Shown: one piece after another, positions 35,926-44,150 of the stretch
Position numbering within the stretch: the first letter of the stretch is position 1
How the letters are laid out: every line of letters begins with the position of its first letter
DNA from: Chondrinema litorale
Lineage (GTDB): Bacteria; Bacteroidota; Bacteroidia; Cytophagales; Flammeovirgaceae
NCBI RefSeq assembly: GCF_026250525.1
Contig: NZ_CP111043.1
Span: 3,671,001 to 3,735,000, forward strand
DNA: 64,000 bases
Reading direction: 5' to 3'
Notes under the pieces: model-generated
The model's input: only the letters and a program-made list of their open reading frames with translations
What the model was told of the DNA's origin: nothing
Databases searched by the model: none
Program-made: the position numbers and the translations under genes

Positions 35926-36087
35926 CAGAACGTTTTTTACAAATTATTCATTTAACCATTTAGGGGATCACGAATAATACCGCTACTATAATATAAAGCT
36001 TTTGATTTAAAGTCTGGCTTTATAGATAATACTTGATTGACTAACTATAAATTAAATCTTAAGGAACTGATTAATTAGATAAGAGCA

Positions 36088-37110
36088 ATGAAAGATTTTC
36101 GGGAAGTAATTGCCGATTATCTGGAGGGAAAATCACATGGTAAATGTAAATTATTGTTGGATTCGTGGATTTCGCGAGATCAGGATAATAAACACTCTCT
36201 CCAGCAGATTTTTGATAAACTTCAGCAAGCAGCCAATAATGCTGAGACTTACAATCCAAATACCCAAAAAGCTTATGATGAGATTTTACTAAAAATTAAT
36301 TCAAAGAAATCTGCTACCACAGTTTCAACAGATTTTTCGTATAATAACCCTTCCTACAGAAGCATCGCTGCTATAATAATCATCTTGATTATAGCTGCTG
36401 TCGCTTTTTTCATCTACCCTCAAAACTCACCAGACGATTGGCTTACTGTTAATAGTTCAAATGAGAATAAAGAATTCTTTTTAAACGATGGCACTCACGT
36501 TTGGCTTAATAAAGGCAGTGTATTAAAGTATCCTGCTAGTTTTAGTAATAATTCTCGCGATGTAATTCTTAATGGAGAAGGCTTTTTTGAAGTAGCCAAA
36601 AATGAACAACAACCCTTTATTATTAAAACAGCAGCTAACTCTATTGTAGAAGTAAAAGGTACCTCTCTTAATATACGATGTTACGAAGACGACAAAACGG
36701 AAGAAATTGCCGTAATGGAAGGTACTGTTGTTTATAAATGTTCTAAAGATTCTCGTCCGCAAGTGGCAATTAAAAAAGGTGAATGTGCCATGTGGAATAT
36801 GCAGTCTGATAATATTGAACGAACAGAAAAAATAGACCCCAATACCTTTTCTTGGAAAGATAATATTCTACAATTAGACAGTGTAGACTGCCTAACCCTA
36901 GAGAAGTCTCTCGAAAGATTTTTCCATGTAGAAGTAATGGTAAAAGATCCGGTACTCTATAATAAGTGCAATGTATCTGCAATTTTTGAAGATAAGTCTT
37001 TGGGCGAGGTTTTATCTTATTTGCAAGAGTATGCTGGCATACATGCCGATGTTAAAAAAGATACTTGTTTTTTATGGGGTAAGTTTTGTAAAGATGAGTG
37101 TGACGACTAA
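36088..37110 (+). CDS. FecR-type anti-sigma factor
   Basis: A 340-residue membrane protein: an N-terminal cytoplasmic sigma-binding region (about residues 1-90), one membrane helix (SIAAIIIILIIAAVAFFIYP), a periplasmic FecR domain (SSNENKEFFLNDGTHVWLNKGSVLKYP... GEGFFEV) and a C-terminal DUF4974 domain (LEKSLERFFHVEVMVKD) that normally contacts the N-terminal plug of a TonB-dependent receptor. Three Cys crowd the C-terminus (TCFLWGKFCKDEC), which is unusual and might form a disulfide. It pairs with the upstream ECF sigma factor; the receptor is not encoded nearby. Confidence 0.9.
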   Translation: MKDFREVIADYLEGKSHGKCKLLLDSWISRDQDNKHSLQQIFDKLQQAANNAETYNPNTQKAYDEILLKINSKKSATTVSTDFSYNNPSYRSIAAIIIILIIAAVAFFIYPQNSPDDWLTVNSSNENKEFFLNDGTHVWLNKGSVLKYPASFSNNSRDVILNGEGFFEVAKNEQQPFIIKTAANSIVEVKGTSLNIRCYEDDKTEEIAVMEGTVVYKCSKDSRPQVAIKKGECAMWNMQSDNIERTEKIDPNTFSWKDNILQLDSVDCLTLEKSLERFFHVEVMVKDPVLYNKCNVSAIFEDKSLGEVLSYLQEYAGIHADVKKDTCFLWGKFCKDECDD

Positions 37111-37173
37111 TTAAATTCTCCTAGTAAGCCCACCCACTATATTTTCCTCTTTTTAGCAAAAATCCTGTTTTAG

Positions 37174-37205
37174 GTCTTAAACATGATTAAAATCATATTT
37201 AAGAC
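37174..37205. promoter_or_regulatory. Nested palindrome with Crp/Fnr-like core upstream of the cbb3 operon
   Basis: The core ATGATTAAAATCAT (37183-37196) fits the Crp/Fnr-family half-site rule TGA-N6-TCA and is close to the Fnr box TTGAT-N4-ATCAA. It is flanked on the same axis by GTCTTAAA (37174-37181) and TTTAAGAC (37198-37205). Fnr-type control of cbb3 oxidase genes is well known in other bacteria; its use here is inference. Confidence 0.45.
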
Positions 37206-37311
37206 TGACGTATCTGTGTAATCTGCTTAAACTCTACTATTAGTTTTACATATAGTAAAATACAATACTTGCATGCTTTAAATTAGGTATTTTCTATTTG
37301 CTTGTTTAATC

Positions 37312-37330
37312 TCAGATGCTGCGCATCTGA
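37312..37330 (+). promoter_or_regulatory. Perfect hairpin before the small gene at 37366
   Basis: TCAGATGC (37312-37319) pairs with GCATCTGA (37323-37330) across a TGC loop, 35 nt upstream of the next ATG. There is no T run. A second inverted repeat, TTTTAC/GTAAAA, lies at 37244-37260. Confidence 0.4.
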
Positions 37331-37365
37331 ATACTAAAATGCTAATGTAATCTAAAATTAGAATT

Positions 37366-37548
37366 ATGAACAATACGTTTAAACTCAGGATTTTTTTAGG
37401 ATTTATCGCGTTAATCGTAGTCTCTGCACTTATTATGGTATTGCTTATAGCAGGAGGCTTTAGTGTAGCCGGAGAAATGATTCTTTGGAGTAGTGTGATT
37501 ATGTCATTTCTATTTATGCTAACAGCTGCTTATTTATCATCAAGATAA
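37366..37548 (+). CDS. Small two-helix membrane protein
   Basis: A 60-residue protein made almost entirely of two membrane helices (FLGFIALIVVSALIMVLLIAGG and MILWSSVIMSFLFMLTAAYL) with a positively charged N-terminus. It starts at an ATG and lies 171 nt upstream of ccoS on the same strand. I recognise no family. Its position where a copper ATPase or other oxidase assembly gene often sits makes a link with the cbb3 oxidase possible, but nothing in the sequence shows it. Confidence 0.55.
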   Translation: MNNTFKLRIFLGFIALIVVSALIMVLLIAGGFSVAGEMILWSSVIMSFLFMLTAAYLSSR

Positions 37549-37611
37549 TTAAAAAGTAATATCTATTCCGTCTGTAATACTCCATGCTTTTTAGTCAATT
37601 TTTTTTGAAGT

Positions 37612-37645
37612 TGATAAAAGTCATAAAAAGCAATGAGTAGTCTCA
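37612..37645 (+). promoter_or_regulatory. Two Crp/Fnr-like boxes 22 bp apart upstream of ccoS
   Basis: TGATAAAAGTCA (37612-37623) and TGAGTAGTCTCA (37634-37645) both fit TGA-N6-TCA, and the second is part of the perfect inverted repeat ATGAG-TAGT-CTCAT (37633-37646). Their centres are 22 bp apart, about two helical turns, and they lie 75-110 nt upstream of the ccoS start. Confidence 0.4.
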
Positions 37646-37719
37646 TGTTGAAAAACACCAGAAAATAATTGATTTGTAACATTATTTCTAAAATTGTTTA
37701 ACTCCCAAAAAACAGGTGT

Positions 37720-37884
37720 ATGAGTGCTATTTTCCTCCTCATTATTGTAAGCTTAGTAGTAGCAGTGGGATTTCTTGGTGCTTTCTTATGGGCTGCTCAT
37801 AATGGACAGTATGACGATGACTACACACCATCTATAAGAATTTTATTTGACGACGAGAACTATGAAAAATCCGGAACTAAGTAA
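37720..37884 (+). CDS. ccoS: cbb3 oxidase assembly protein CcoS
   Basis: A 54-residue protein: one N-terminal membrane helix (MSAIFLLIIVSLVVAVGFLGAFLWA) followed by AAHNGQYDD, the conserved pattern of CcoS, and an acidic tail. CcoS is needed to insert cofactors into the cbb3 catalytic subunit. It overlaps the start of ccoNO by 23 nt, which supports both the reading and the coupling of the two genes. The gene is shorter than usual ORF-length cut-offs. Confidence 0.9.
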   Translation: MSAIFLLIIVSLVVAVGFLGAFLWAAHNGQYDDDYTPSIRILFDDENYEKSGTK

Positions 37885-40030
37885 GGTTGATATTAAATTC
37901 GACCAGTTTTCTTACGATAACGAGATCGTAAGAAAATTTGCCATTGCCACTGTAGTTTTTGGCATTGTAGGGATGCTGGTAGGGCTTATAGTTGCGCTAC
38001 AATTGGTTTTCCCACAACTTAATTTAGGAATTGAATTTACTACCTTCGGAAGACTTAGACCATTGCACACCAATGCTGTAATTTTTGCATTTGTTGGTAA
38101 CGGTATCTTCACTGGGGTATATTATTCATTGCAAAGGCTGGTAAAAGCCAGAATGTTTAGTGATAAACTTAGCAATATCCATTTTTGGGGTTGGCAATTA
38201 ATTATTTTGGCTGCTGCAATTTCATTACCGCTTGGTTTAACAACTGGTAAAGAATATGCCGAACTAGAGTGGCCAATAGATATCGCTATTACTGTAATTT
38301 GGGTAATATTCGGCTGGAACATGTTCGGTACTATCCTTAAAAGAAGAGAAAGACATTTATATGTAGCTGTTTGGTTTTATATAGCCACATTTGTAACAGT
38401 TGCAGTACTCCACTTAGTTAACTCATTTGAATTACCTGTCAGCATAATGAAGAGTTACTCTTGGTATGCTGGTGTGCAAGATGCTCTTGTACAATGGTGG
38501 TATGGACACAATGCGGTGGCATTCTTCCTTACTACACCTTATCTAGGTTTAATGTATTACTTCGTTCCAAAAGCAGCGAAAAGACCAGTATACTCATATC
38601 GTTTGTCAATTATTCACTTCTGGGCGCTGATATTCATATACATTTGGGCTGGTCCTCACCACTTATTATATAGTGCTTTACCAGACTGGGCTCAATCTTT
38701 AGGAACTGTATTCTCAATTATGTTGATCGCTCCATCTTGGGGTGGTATGTTAAATGGTTTATTAACATTACGTGGTGCTTGGGATAAAGTAAGAGAAGAT
38801 CCAGTTCTTAAATTCTTAGTTGTTGCAGTTACAGCATACGGTATGTCAACTTTTGAAGGTCCAATGCTTTCATTAAAAAACTTCAACGCAATTACCCACT
38901 TTACAGACTGGACAATCGCACACGTTCACGTTGGTGGTCTTGGTTGGAACGGTTTCCTTACATTCGGTATGCTTTACTGGTTAATCCCTAAACTATATGG
39001 AACAAAACTACACTCAACAAAGCTTGCAAACTTCCATTTCTGGATTGGCACACTAGGTATTTTATTCTATGTATTACCAATGTGGTGGGCAGGTTTTACT
39101 CAAAGCTTAATGTGGAAAGAGTTTACTCAAGAAGGTATGTTGGCTTACCCTAACTTCCTAGAAACTGTAACTCAACTAAAACCACTTTACGCAATGAGAG
39201 CTTTAGGTGGAGCATTCTATCTAACTGGTGTAATCGTGATGGTTTACAACTTAGTTTCAACTGCTAAAGCTGGTAAGTTTATTTCAGAAGAAACTGCATC
39301 TGCACCAGCACTTACTAATGAGATTGAACACGTTCACAACGAGTTCTGGCACCGTAGCATCGAAAGAAAACCAGTTCAGTTATTAATTCTTAGCTTAATT
39401 ATGATTCTGATTGGTGGTATTGTAGAGATGGTACCAACATTCTTAGTAGAGTCTAACGTACCTACAATTGCCAGTGTAAAACCATATACTCCACTAGAGT
39501 TACAAGGTAGAGATATTTACTTGCAAGAAGGTTGCTACAACTGTCACTCACAAATGATCAGACCATTTAGATCAGAAACTGAGCGTTACGGCGAGTATTC
39601 TAAAGCAGGGGAGTTTGTATACGATCACCCATTCCAGTGGGGATCTAAAAGAACTGGTCCAGATTTGCACAGAGTAGGAGGTAAGTATCCAGATTCTTGG
39701 CACTACAACCACATGCTCGATCCGGAGTCTATGTCACCAAACTCAATTATGCCTCCTTATCCTTGGTTGTTCGATAAAACCATCGATAAAGCTTCAACAC
39801 CAACTAAAATTGAAGCAATGCAGACATTGGGTGTACCATATGCAGAAGGTTATGCAGAGCAATCAATTGCAGACCTTGAAAAACAAGCAGCAGCTATATC
39901 TGAAAACTTAAAAAGCCAAGGAATTGAAGTAAGTAGCGACAAGCAAATTGTAGCACTAATCGCTTACCTACAAAGACTTGGAACAGATATAAAAGCTGAA
40001 AAAACTTCAAGTGCAACTGCAATTAACTAA
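37862..40030 (+). CDS. ccoNO: Fused cbb3 cytochrome oxidase subunits I and II (CcoN-CcoO)
   Basis: A 722-residue fusion. Residues to about 470 form CcoN, the twelve-helix catalytic subunit: haem and CuB histidines are visible in PLHTNAVIF, WWYGHNAVAFFLT, GPHHLLY and THFTDWTIAHVHVGG. Residues from about 500 form CcoO, a membrane-anchored monohaem cytochrome c with a CYNCH site (nt 39533-39547) and the QMIRPFRSE motif. Subunit fusion is usual in Bacteroidota. The ATG at 37862 is chosen over a TTG at 37847. The enzyme is a high-affinity, proton-pumping terminal oxidase for low oxygen. Confidence 0.95.
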   Translation: MKNPELSKVDIKFDQFSYDNEIVRKFAIATVVFGIVGMLVGLIVALQLVFPQLNLGIEFTTFGRLRPLHTNAVIFAFVGNGIFTGVYYSLQRLVKARMFSDKLSNIHFWGWQLIILAAAISLPLGLTTGKEYAELEWPIDIAITVIWVIFGWNMFGTILKRRERHLYVAVWFYIATFVTVAVLHLVNSFELPVSIMKSYSWYAGVQDALVQWWYGHNAVAFFLTTPYLGLMYYFVPKAAKRPVYSYRLSIIHFWALIFIYIWAGPHHLLYSALPDWAQSLGTVFSIMLIAPSWGGMLNGLLTLRGAWDKVREDPVLKFLVVAVTAYGMSTFEGPMLSLKNFNAITHFTDWTIAHVHVGGLGWNGFLTFGMLYWLIPKLYGTKLHSTKLANFHFWIGTLGILFYVLPMWWAGFTQSLMWKEFTQEGMLAYPNFLETVTQLKPLYAMRALGGAFYLTGVIVMVYNLVSTAKAGKFISEETASAPALTNEIEHVHNEFWHRSIERKPVQLLILSLIMILIGGIVEMVPTFLVESNVPTIASVKPYTPLELQGRDIYLQEGCYNCHSQMIRPFRSETERYGEYSKAGEFVYDHPFQWGSKRTGPDLHRVGGKYPDSWHYNHMLDPESMSPNSIMPPYPWLFDKTIDKASTPTKIEAMQTLGVPYAEGYAEQSIADLEKQAAAISENLKSQGIEVSSDKQIVALIAYLQRLGTDIKAEKTSSATAIN

Positions 40031-40045
40031 AATTTAAACATAACA

Positions 40046-40063
40046 GCCGGGTGTGAGCCCGGC
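40046..40063 (+). other. GC-rich intercistronic hairpin after ccoNO
   Basis: GCCGGG and CCCGGC form a 6-bp stem with a 6-nt loop, 15 nt after the ccoNO stop and 15 nt before ccoQ. There is no T run, so it is more likely an mRNA-stability or processing element than a terminator. Confidence 0.5.
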
Positions 40064-40078
40064 ACTAAAAATATTGCC

Positions 40079-40249
40079 ATGTTAAAATTTGTAAAACATC
40101 ATATGGAGAGCATCTTCGGGATAGAAATCTACCCAGTAATCTCTCTAACAATCTTCTTTGTATTTTTTGTAGTTATGTTCATTTACGTGATGAAGATATC
40201 TAAAAGCGAGATACAGGAGATGGGAAATTTACCACTCGAAGATGAATAG
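40079..40249 (+). CDS. ccoQ: CcoQ-like small membrane subunit
   Basis: A 56-residue protein: a short polar N-terminus (MLKFVKHHMESIFGIE), one membrane helix (VISLTIFFVFFVVMFIYVM), then KISKSEIQEMGNLPLEDE. Position between ccoNO and ccoP, size and topology match CcoQ/FixQ, a small subunit that stabilises the cbb3 complex. Sequence identity across this family is low, so the assignment rests mainly on context. It is too short for most automatic cut-offs. Confidence 0.8.
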   Translation: MLKFVKHHMESIFGIEIYPVISLTIFFVFFVVMFIYVMKISKSEIQEMGNLPLEDE

Positions 40250-40284
40250 TTGGCCAAGGATGCTTATTTAAAATTGATCTGACA

Positions 40285-41235
40285 ATGAAAAATATATTTA
40301 GAATTTTACTTAATAAGAAGTTGCTTGCAATGGGTGCTGCATTGTTGTGGGGGGCATCTTCTGCTACCGCGGCTGACACTGCAACCGGTAGCTTAAAAGA
40401 AATGGCTTCAAACGATTCATTTCTATGGATGATTTTAACGCTTGAAATTATACTCATCTTAATCGGACTTGTGCTCATAGTTGTAATTCTTAAAATGAAG
40501 AGCATTTTGTTTGGAGTTGAAGAAGCTGAAGGTGCTGAAGCAGTTGAATCTGTTAGTTTCTTCGAGAAGTGGGCAAGCAAATTACAAGATGCTGTACCAG
40601 TAGATAGAGAAGAGGAAATTATGACAGACCATGAGTACGACGGCATTATAGAGTTAGATAATAACCTGCCACCGTGGTGGAAAATGTTGTTCAACCTTTC
40701 AATTCTGTTTGCTGCTATTTATATCGGTATTTATCACTTATCTGATGCTGGTCCATCTTCAGAAGAAGAATATCTTACAGCAATGGAAGAGGCGAGGATA
40801 GAAGTTGAGGCTTTTATGGCACAAAAAGCTAACTCAATAGATGAGCTAAATGTAGTAGCTGTTAGCGATGAATCTGCCTTAGCAGAAGGAAAGCAAATTT
40901 TCCAAACTAGCTGCGCGGCATGTCATGGTAAGGAAGGACAAGGTGGAGTTGGACCTAACATGACAGATAACTACTGGTTGCATGGAGGAGATATTAAAGA
41001 TGTGTTTAAAACCATAAAATACGGAGTGCCCGAAAAAGGTATGATTTCATGGAAAACACAGTTGAGTCCATCACAGATGCAGAGTGTAGCAAGCTATATT
41101 CTTACTTTGGTGGGAACAAATCCTCCAAACCCGAAAGATCCTCAAGGCGATTTGTATGAGCCAACCGAAGGCTCTACAGACGCAGTAAGTAGTAATAAAA
41201 CTGTAGAAGATAACAACATCTCTATGGTAAACTAA
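40285..41235 (+). CDS. ccoP: cbb3 oxidase subunit III (CcoP), monohaem
   Basis: A 316-residue membrane cytochrome. An N-terminal hydrophobic, signal-like segment is followed by a membrane helix (FLWMILTLEIILILIGLVLI), a charged loop, and the FixP_N-type segment DNNLPPWWKMLFNLSILFAAIYIGIYHL. The C-terminal domain holds a single CAACH haem site (nt 40912-40926) with an axial Met probably in PEKGMISW. Proteobacterial CcoP usually carries two haems, so this form would give the complex one haem fewer. The gene lies 35 nt after ccoQ. Confidence 0.93.
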   Translation: MKNIFRILLNKKLLAMGAALLWGASSATAADTATGSLKEMASNDSFLWMILTLEIILILIGLVLIVVILKMKSILFGVEEAEGAEAVESVSFFEKWASKLQDAVPVDREEEIMTDHEYDGIIELDNNLPPWWKMLFNLSILFAAIYIGIYHLSDAGPSSEEEYLTAMEEARIEVEAFMAQKANSIDELNVVAVSDESALAEGKQIFQTSCAACHGKEGQGGVGPNMTDNYWLHGGDIKDVFKTIKYGVPEKGMISWKTQLSPSQMQSVASYILTLVGTNPPNPKDPQGDLYEPTEGSTDAVSSNKTVEDNNISMVN

Positions 41236-41267
41236 ATATAGCATTTACTAGCAGAAATATCATCTAA

Positions 41268-41289
41268 GCCGCACTTATAAGAGTGCGGC
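41268..41289 (+). other. GC-rich intercistronic hairpin after ccoP
   Basis: GCCGCACT (41268-41275) pairs perfectly with AGTGCGGC (41282-41289) over a 6-nt loop, 32 nt after the ccoP stop. No T run follows. It resembles the hairpin after ccoNO in being GC-rich within AT-rich spacer. Confidence 0.5.
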
Positions 41290-41367
41290 ACATTTAGGCG
41301 TAACACATGAATAAATGAACATTTGTGATATTATTACTAACATTAAATAACTAAAACCATTAAAATC

Positions 41368-42786
41368 ATGCAAGGGATATATGAAGAAGAACCAGTCTCA
41401 AGTTTCAGAGATTCCCTTTCAACAATTGACAAGGAAGGTAAAAGAGTTTGGGTTTACCCTAAAAAACCAAAGGGTAAATTCTATAATAAAAGAACGCTTG
41501 TAAGCTATTTGCTTTTGGCATTTTTATTCTCCGGACCATTTATTAAAATTGGTAGCGAGCCTCTTTTAATGCTGAATATTCTAGAACGAAAGTTTGTAAT
41601 ATTCGGTCAGATTTTTTGGCCACAAGACTCTCATTTGTTTGCCCTGGGTCTTATATCGATTGTATTGTTTGTCGTACTGTTTACAGTAGTTTACGGAAGA
41701 ATTTTTTGTGGCTGGGTTTGTCCCCAAACCATATTTATGGAAATGGTATTCAGAAAGATAGAATACCTAATAGAAGGTGACTGGAAGAAACAGCAAAAGC
41801 TTAGTAGCCAACCTTGGAATTCAGAAAAAATAATGAAGAAAGGGACTAAGTTTGCCATCTTCTATCTAATATCCTTTTTTATTGCAAATACTTTTTTAGC
41901 ATACATTATTGGTATAGATGAATTGCTAACTATTATTACCGATCCTCCCTCTGAGCACCTTGCCGGTTTAGGTATCATTTTAATTTTTAGTGCTGCATTT
42001 TATACTGTATTTGCTGTATTAAGAGAGCAAGTTTGTACAACTATTTGTCCTTATGGTAGGCTGCAAGGTGTGCTATTAGATAAAGATTCTGTAGTAGTAG
42101 CTTATGATTATGTAAGAGGAGAAGAAAGAGGAAGATACAGAAAAAAAGAAGATAGAGCAGCTTTAGGCAAAGGCGATTGTGTTGATTGCCACCAATGTGT
42201 ACATGTATGTCCGACAGGTATAGATATCAGAAATGGTACACAGCTCGAATGTATTAACTGTACTGCTTGTATGGATGCCTGCGATAGCGTAATGGACAAA
42301 ATTGGTAAGCCAACAGGTTTAATTCGCTATGCATCAGAAGAGAATATCGCTAAAAAGACTCCTTTTAAAATGTCAACCCGCTCTTGGGCTTATACAGGAG
42401 TACTTACATTGCTAGTTGCTTTTGTTGCTATATTACTTATTACCCGCTCCGAGGTTGAAACCACTATTCTTAGAACACCGGGTATGCTGTTCCAAGACCA
42501 AGGCGATAACAAGATTAGCAACTTGTATAACATCAAGATTATCAATAAAACTAATCATGCGCTTTCAGTAGATGTAAAACTGATGGACGAGCCTCTTAAT
42601 GGAGAAATTAAGCTGGTTGGTAATGAGCTAGTAGTTGATAAACAAGGAGTTACCGAACAGGCAATGTTTGTGATACTCGATAGAGATGTTCTTACCAAAT
42701 TAAAAACCAAAATAGATATTGGTATATACTCAGAAGGAAAACTCATAGAAACTGTTTCGACAAATTTTATGGGACCTGCTAAATAA
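41368..42786 (+). CDS. ccoG: Cytochrome c oxidase accessory protein CcoG
   Basis: A 472-residue polyferredoxin-like membrane protein. Membrane helices enclose conserved FCGWVCPQTIFMEMVF and CTTICPYGRLQGVL motifs; two 4Fe-4S clusters are indicated by CVDCHQCVHVCPTGIDIRNG and CINCTACMDACD; a periplasmic C-terminal beta domain (FixG_C) follows the last helix. CcoG is proposed to reduce copper for cbb3 oxidase assembly. It lies in the normal place between ccoP and ccoH, 132 nt after ccoP, with a GC-rich hairpin in the spacer. Confidence 0.94.
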   Translation: MQGIYEEEPVSSFRDSLSTIDKEGKRVWVYPKKPKGKFYNKRTLVSYLLLAFLFSGPFIKIGSEPLLMLNILERKFVIFGQIFWPQDSHLFALGLISIVLFVVLFTVVYGRIFCGWVCPQTIFMEMVFRKIEYLIEGDWKKQQKLSSQPWNSEKIMKKGTKFAIFYLISFFIANTFLAYIIGIDELLTIITDPPSEHLAGLGIILIFSAAFYTVFAVLREQVCTTICPYGRLQGVLLDKDSVVVAYDYVRGEERGRYRKKEDRAALGKGDCVDCHQCVHVCPTGIDIRNGTQLECINCTACMDACDSVMDKIGKPTGLIRYASEENIAKKTPFKMSTRSWAYTGVLTLLVAFVAILLITRSEVETTILRTPGMLFQDQGDNKISNLYNIKIINKTNHALSVDVKLMDEPLNGEIKLVGNELVVDKQGVTEQAMFVILDRDVLTKLKTKIDIGIYSEGKLIETVSTNFMGPAK

Positions 42787-42821
42787 ATCTAAGTTCAATT
42801 AAAATCTAAAAGAATATTAAA

Positions 42822-43274
42822 ATGAGCACTTTTAAATTTCACTGGGGTTACGGAATTGCTTTGTTCTTTTCCAGTTTTGTTGCATTTATATTATTTGCTG
42901 TATTCAGCAGCACTAAAGAAAATATTCATCTGGTAACAGAAGATTACTATGCAGAGGAGTTGGCATATCAGAATAGAATAGATGAAATTAAGAATACAAA
43001 TAGCCTAAATAGTCGCGTGAGTATGAGAATGATTAATGAAGCTCTTGAGATTTCTTTCCCAACCGATATGGTGGGGAAAGATCTTGAGGGTAGTATTTAT
43101 CTTTTCAGACCCTCCGACTCTGGGCTTGATAAGCAATTTGATATTGCTATAAATGAAGAAGGTTTGCAGCAAATTAATACAGATAAGATTACCAAAGGAT
43201 ACTACCGAGTAAAATTGGAGTGGGAGATGGATGGTAAATCTTATTTTGTTGAAGAACCATTTTACATTCAATAA
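42822..43274 (+). CDS. ccoH: FixH/CcoH family protein
   Basis: A 150-residue protein with one N-terminal membrane helix (GYGIALFFSSFVAFILFAVFSS), then LVTEDYYAEELAYQNRIDEIKN, the signature of FixH proteins, and a periplasmic beta-rich domain. It is required for cbb3 oxidase assembly or stability. It starts 36 nt after ccoG and ends 10 nt before the TauE/SafE-type gene, in one transcription unit. Confidence 0.9.
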   Translation: MSTFKFHWGYGIALFFSSFVAFILFAVFSSTKENIHLVTEDYYAEELAYQNRIDEIKNTNSLNSRVSMRMINEALEISFPTDMVGKDLEGSIYLFRPSDSGLDKQFDIAINEEGLQQINTDKITKGYYRVKLEWEMDGKSYFVEEPFYIQ

Positions 43275-43284
43275 GTAAACTGTT

Positions 43285-43983
43285 ATGGAACTCTGGACTG
43301 CTTTAACTATTGGTGCATTAGGTAGTTTGCATTGTGCTGGTATGTGCGGACCAATTGCACTGGCTGTTCCTGTAATTGGCAAAGGAAGTTCTGCCGCGTT
43401 TTTTTCCAGAATTATTTACAATGCTGGTAGAATTTCTACCTATGCATTAATGGGTGCTTTCTTTGGTTCTGTTGGCTATGGAGTAGCTATATGGAGTACT
43501 CAGCAAAACTTGTCAATTGTATTGGGGGCACTTATTGTAATTTCTGTAGTGGTACCATACAGCCTGAAACGCTTTTTTAATTTCAATTTTATGATTTCGG
43601 GCTTTATCGGGAAACTCAAAAAAAACATGGGCCTTTTGCTTGGTAAAAAGAGTATACATACTGTGTTTTTAATTGGTTTTCTAAATGGTTTTTTGCCATG
43701 TGGCTTGGTGTATTTAGGCATTGCTGGCGCAGTTGCAGCTGGCAGTGTGGCTGATGGGGCACTGTATATGGCTGCTTTTGGTTTCGGTACTTTGCCTATG
43801 ATGTTGCTGGTTTCTTATCTCGGAAAACTAATTGGTCCAGGCTTTAGAATCTTTGTGCGTAAGTCTTTACCAGTTGTAGTTGTATGCTTGGGTGTTTTAT
43901 TTATTATGAGAGGCTTAAACTTGGGTATACCTTATATCAGTCCTAAGGCAAATCATGCGCACAGTGTGAGTATATGTCATTAA
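43285..43983 (+). CDS. TauE/SafE-type (DsbD_2-like) membrane protein
   Basis: A 232-residue protein with about six membrane helices. The N-terminal motif GSLHCAGMCGP, with two Cys three residues apart in the first helix, and a second GFLNGFLPCGLVY motif mark the DsbD_2/UreH-like family. The end is His-rich (NHAHSVSICH). Members found beside ccoGH are thought to help copper delivery to the oxidase. It is the last gene of the operon, 10 nt after ccoH. The annotation 'sulfite exporter' often given to this family is probably misleading here. Confidence 0.85.
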   Translation: MELWTALTIGALGSLHCAGMCGPIALAVPVIGKGSSAAFFSRIIYNAGRISTYALMGAFFGSVGYGVAIWSTQQNLSIVLGALIVISVVVPYSLKRFFNFNFMISGFIGKLKKNMGLLLGKKSIHTVFLIGFLNGFLPCGLVYLGIAGAVAAGSVADGALYMAAFGFGTLPMMLLVSYLGKLIGPGFRIFVRKSLPVVVVCLGVLFIMRGLNLGIPYISPKANHAHSVSICH

Positions 43984-44150
43984 TCGTATAATAATACTTA
44001 ACAAAAAGAAGAATAGATCATTAAATATTGAAGATTATGGGTATTTTTACTAACTTAATTGTGGTAAGAGTACCCTTATTTTTTGTAATTAATTTTTTCT
44101 GAAAGTTTTTTATCTACATACAATTAATGTTAACTCAAACTGTAATAAAT

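Noticed and set aside
43285..43983. Sulfite exporter
   Set aside because: The CxxxC motif and linkage to ccoGH favour a DsbD_2/UreH-like protein related to copper or redox handling.
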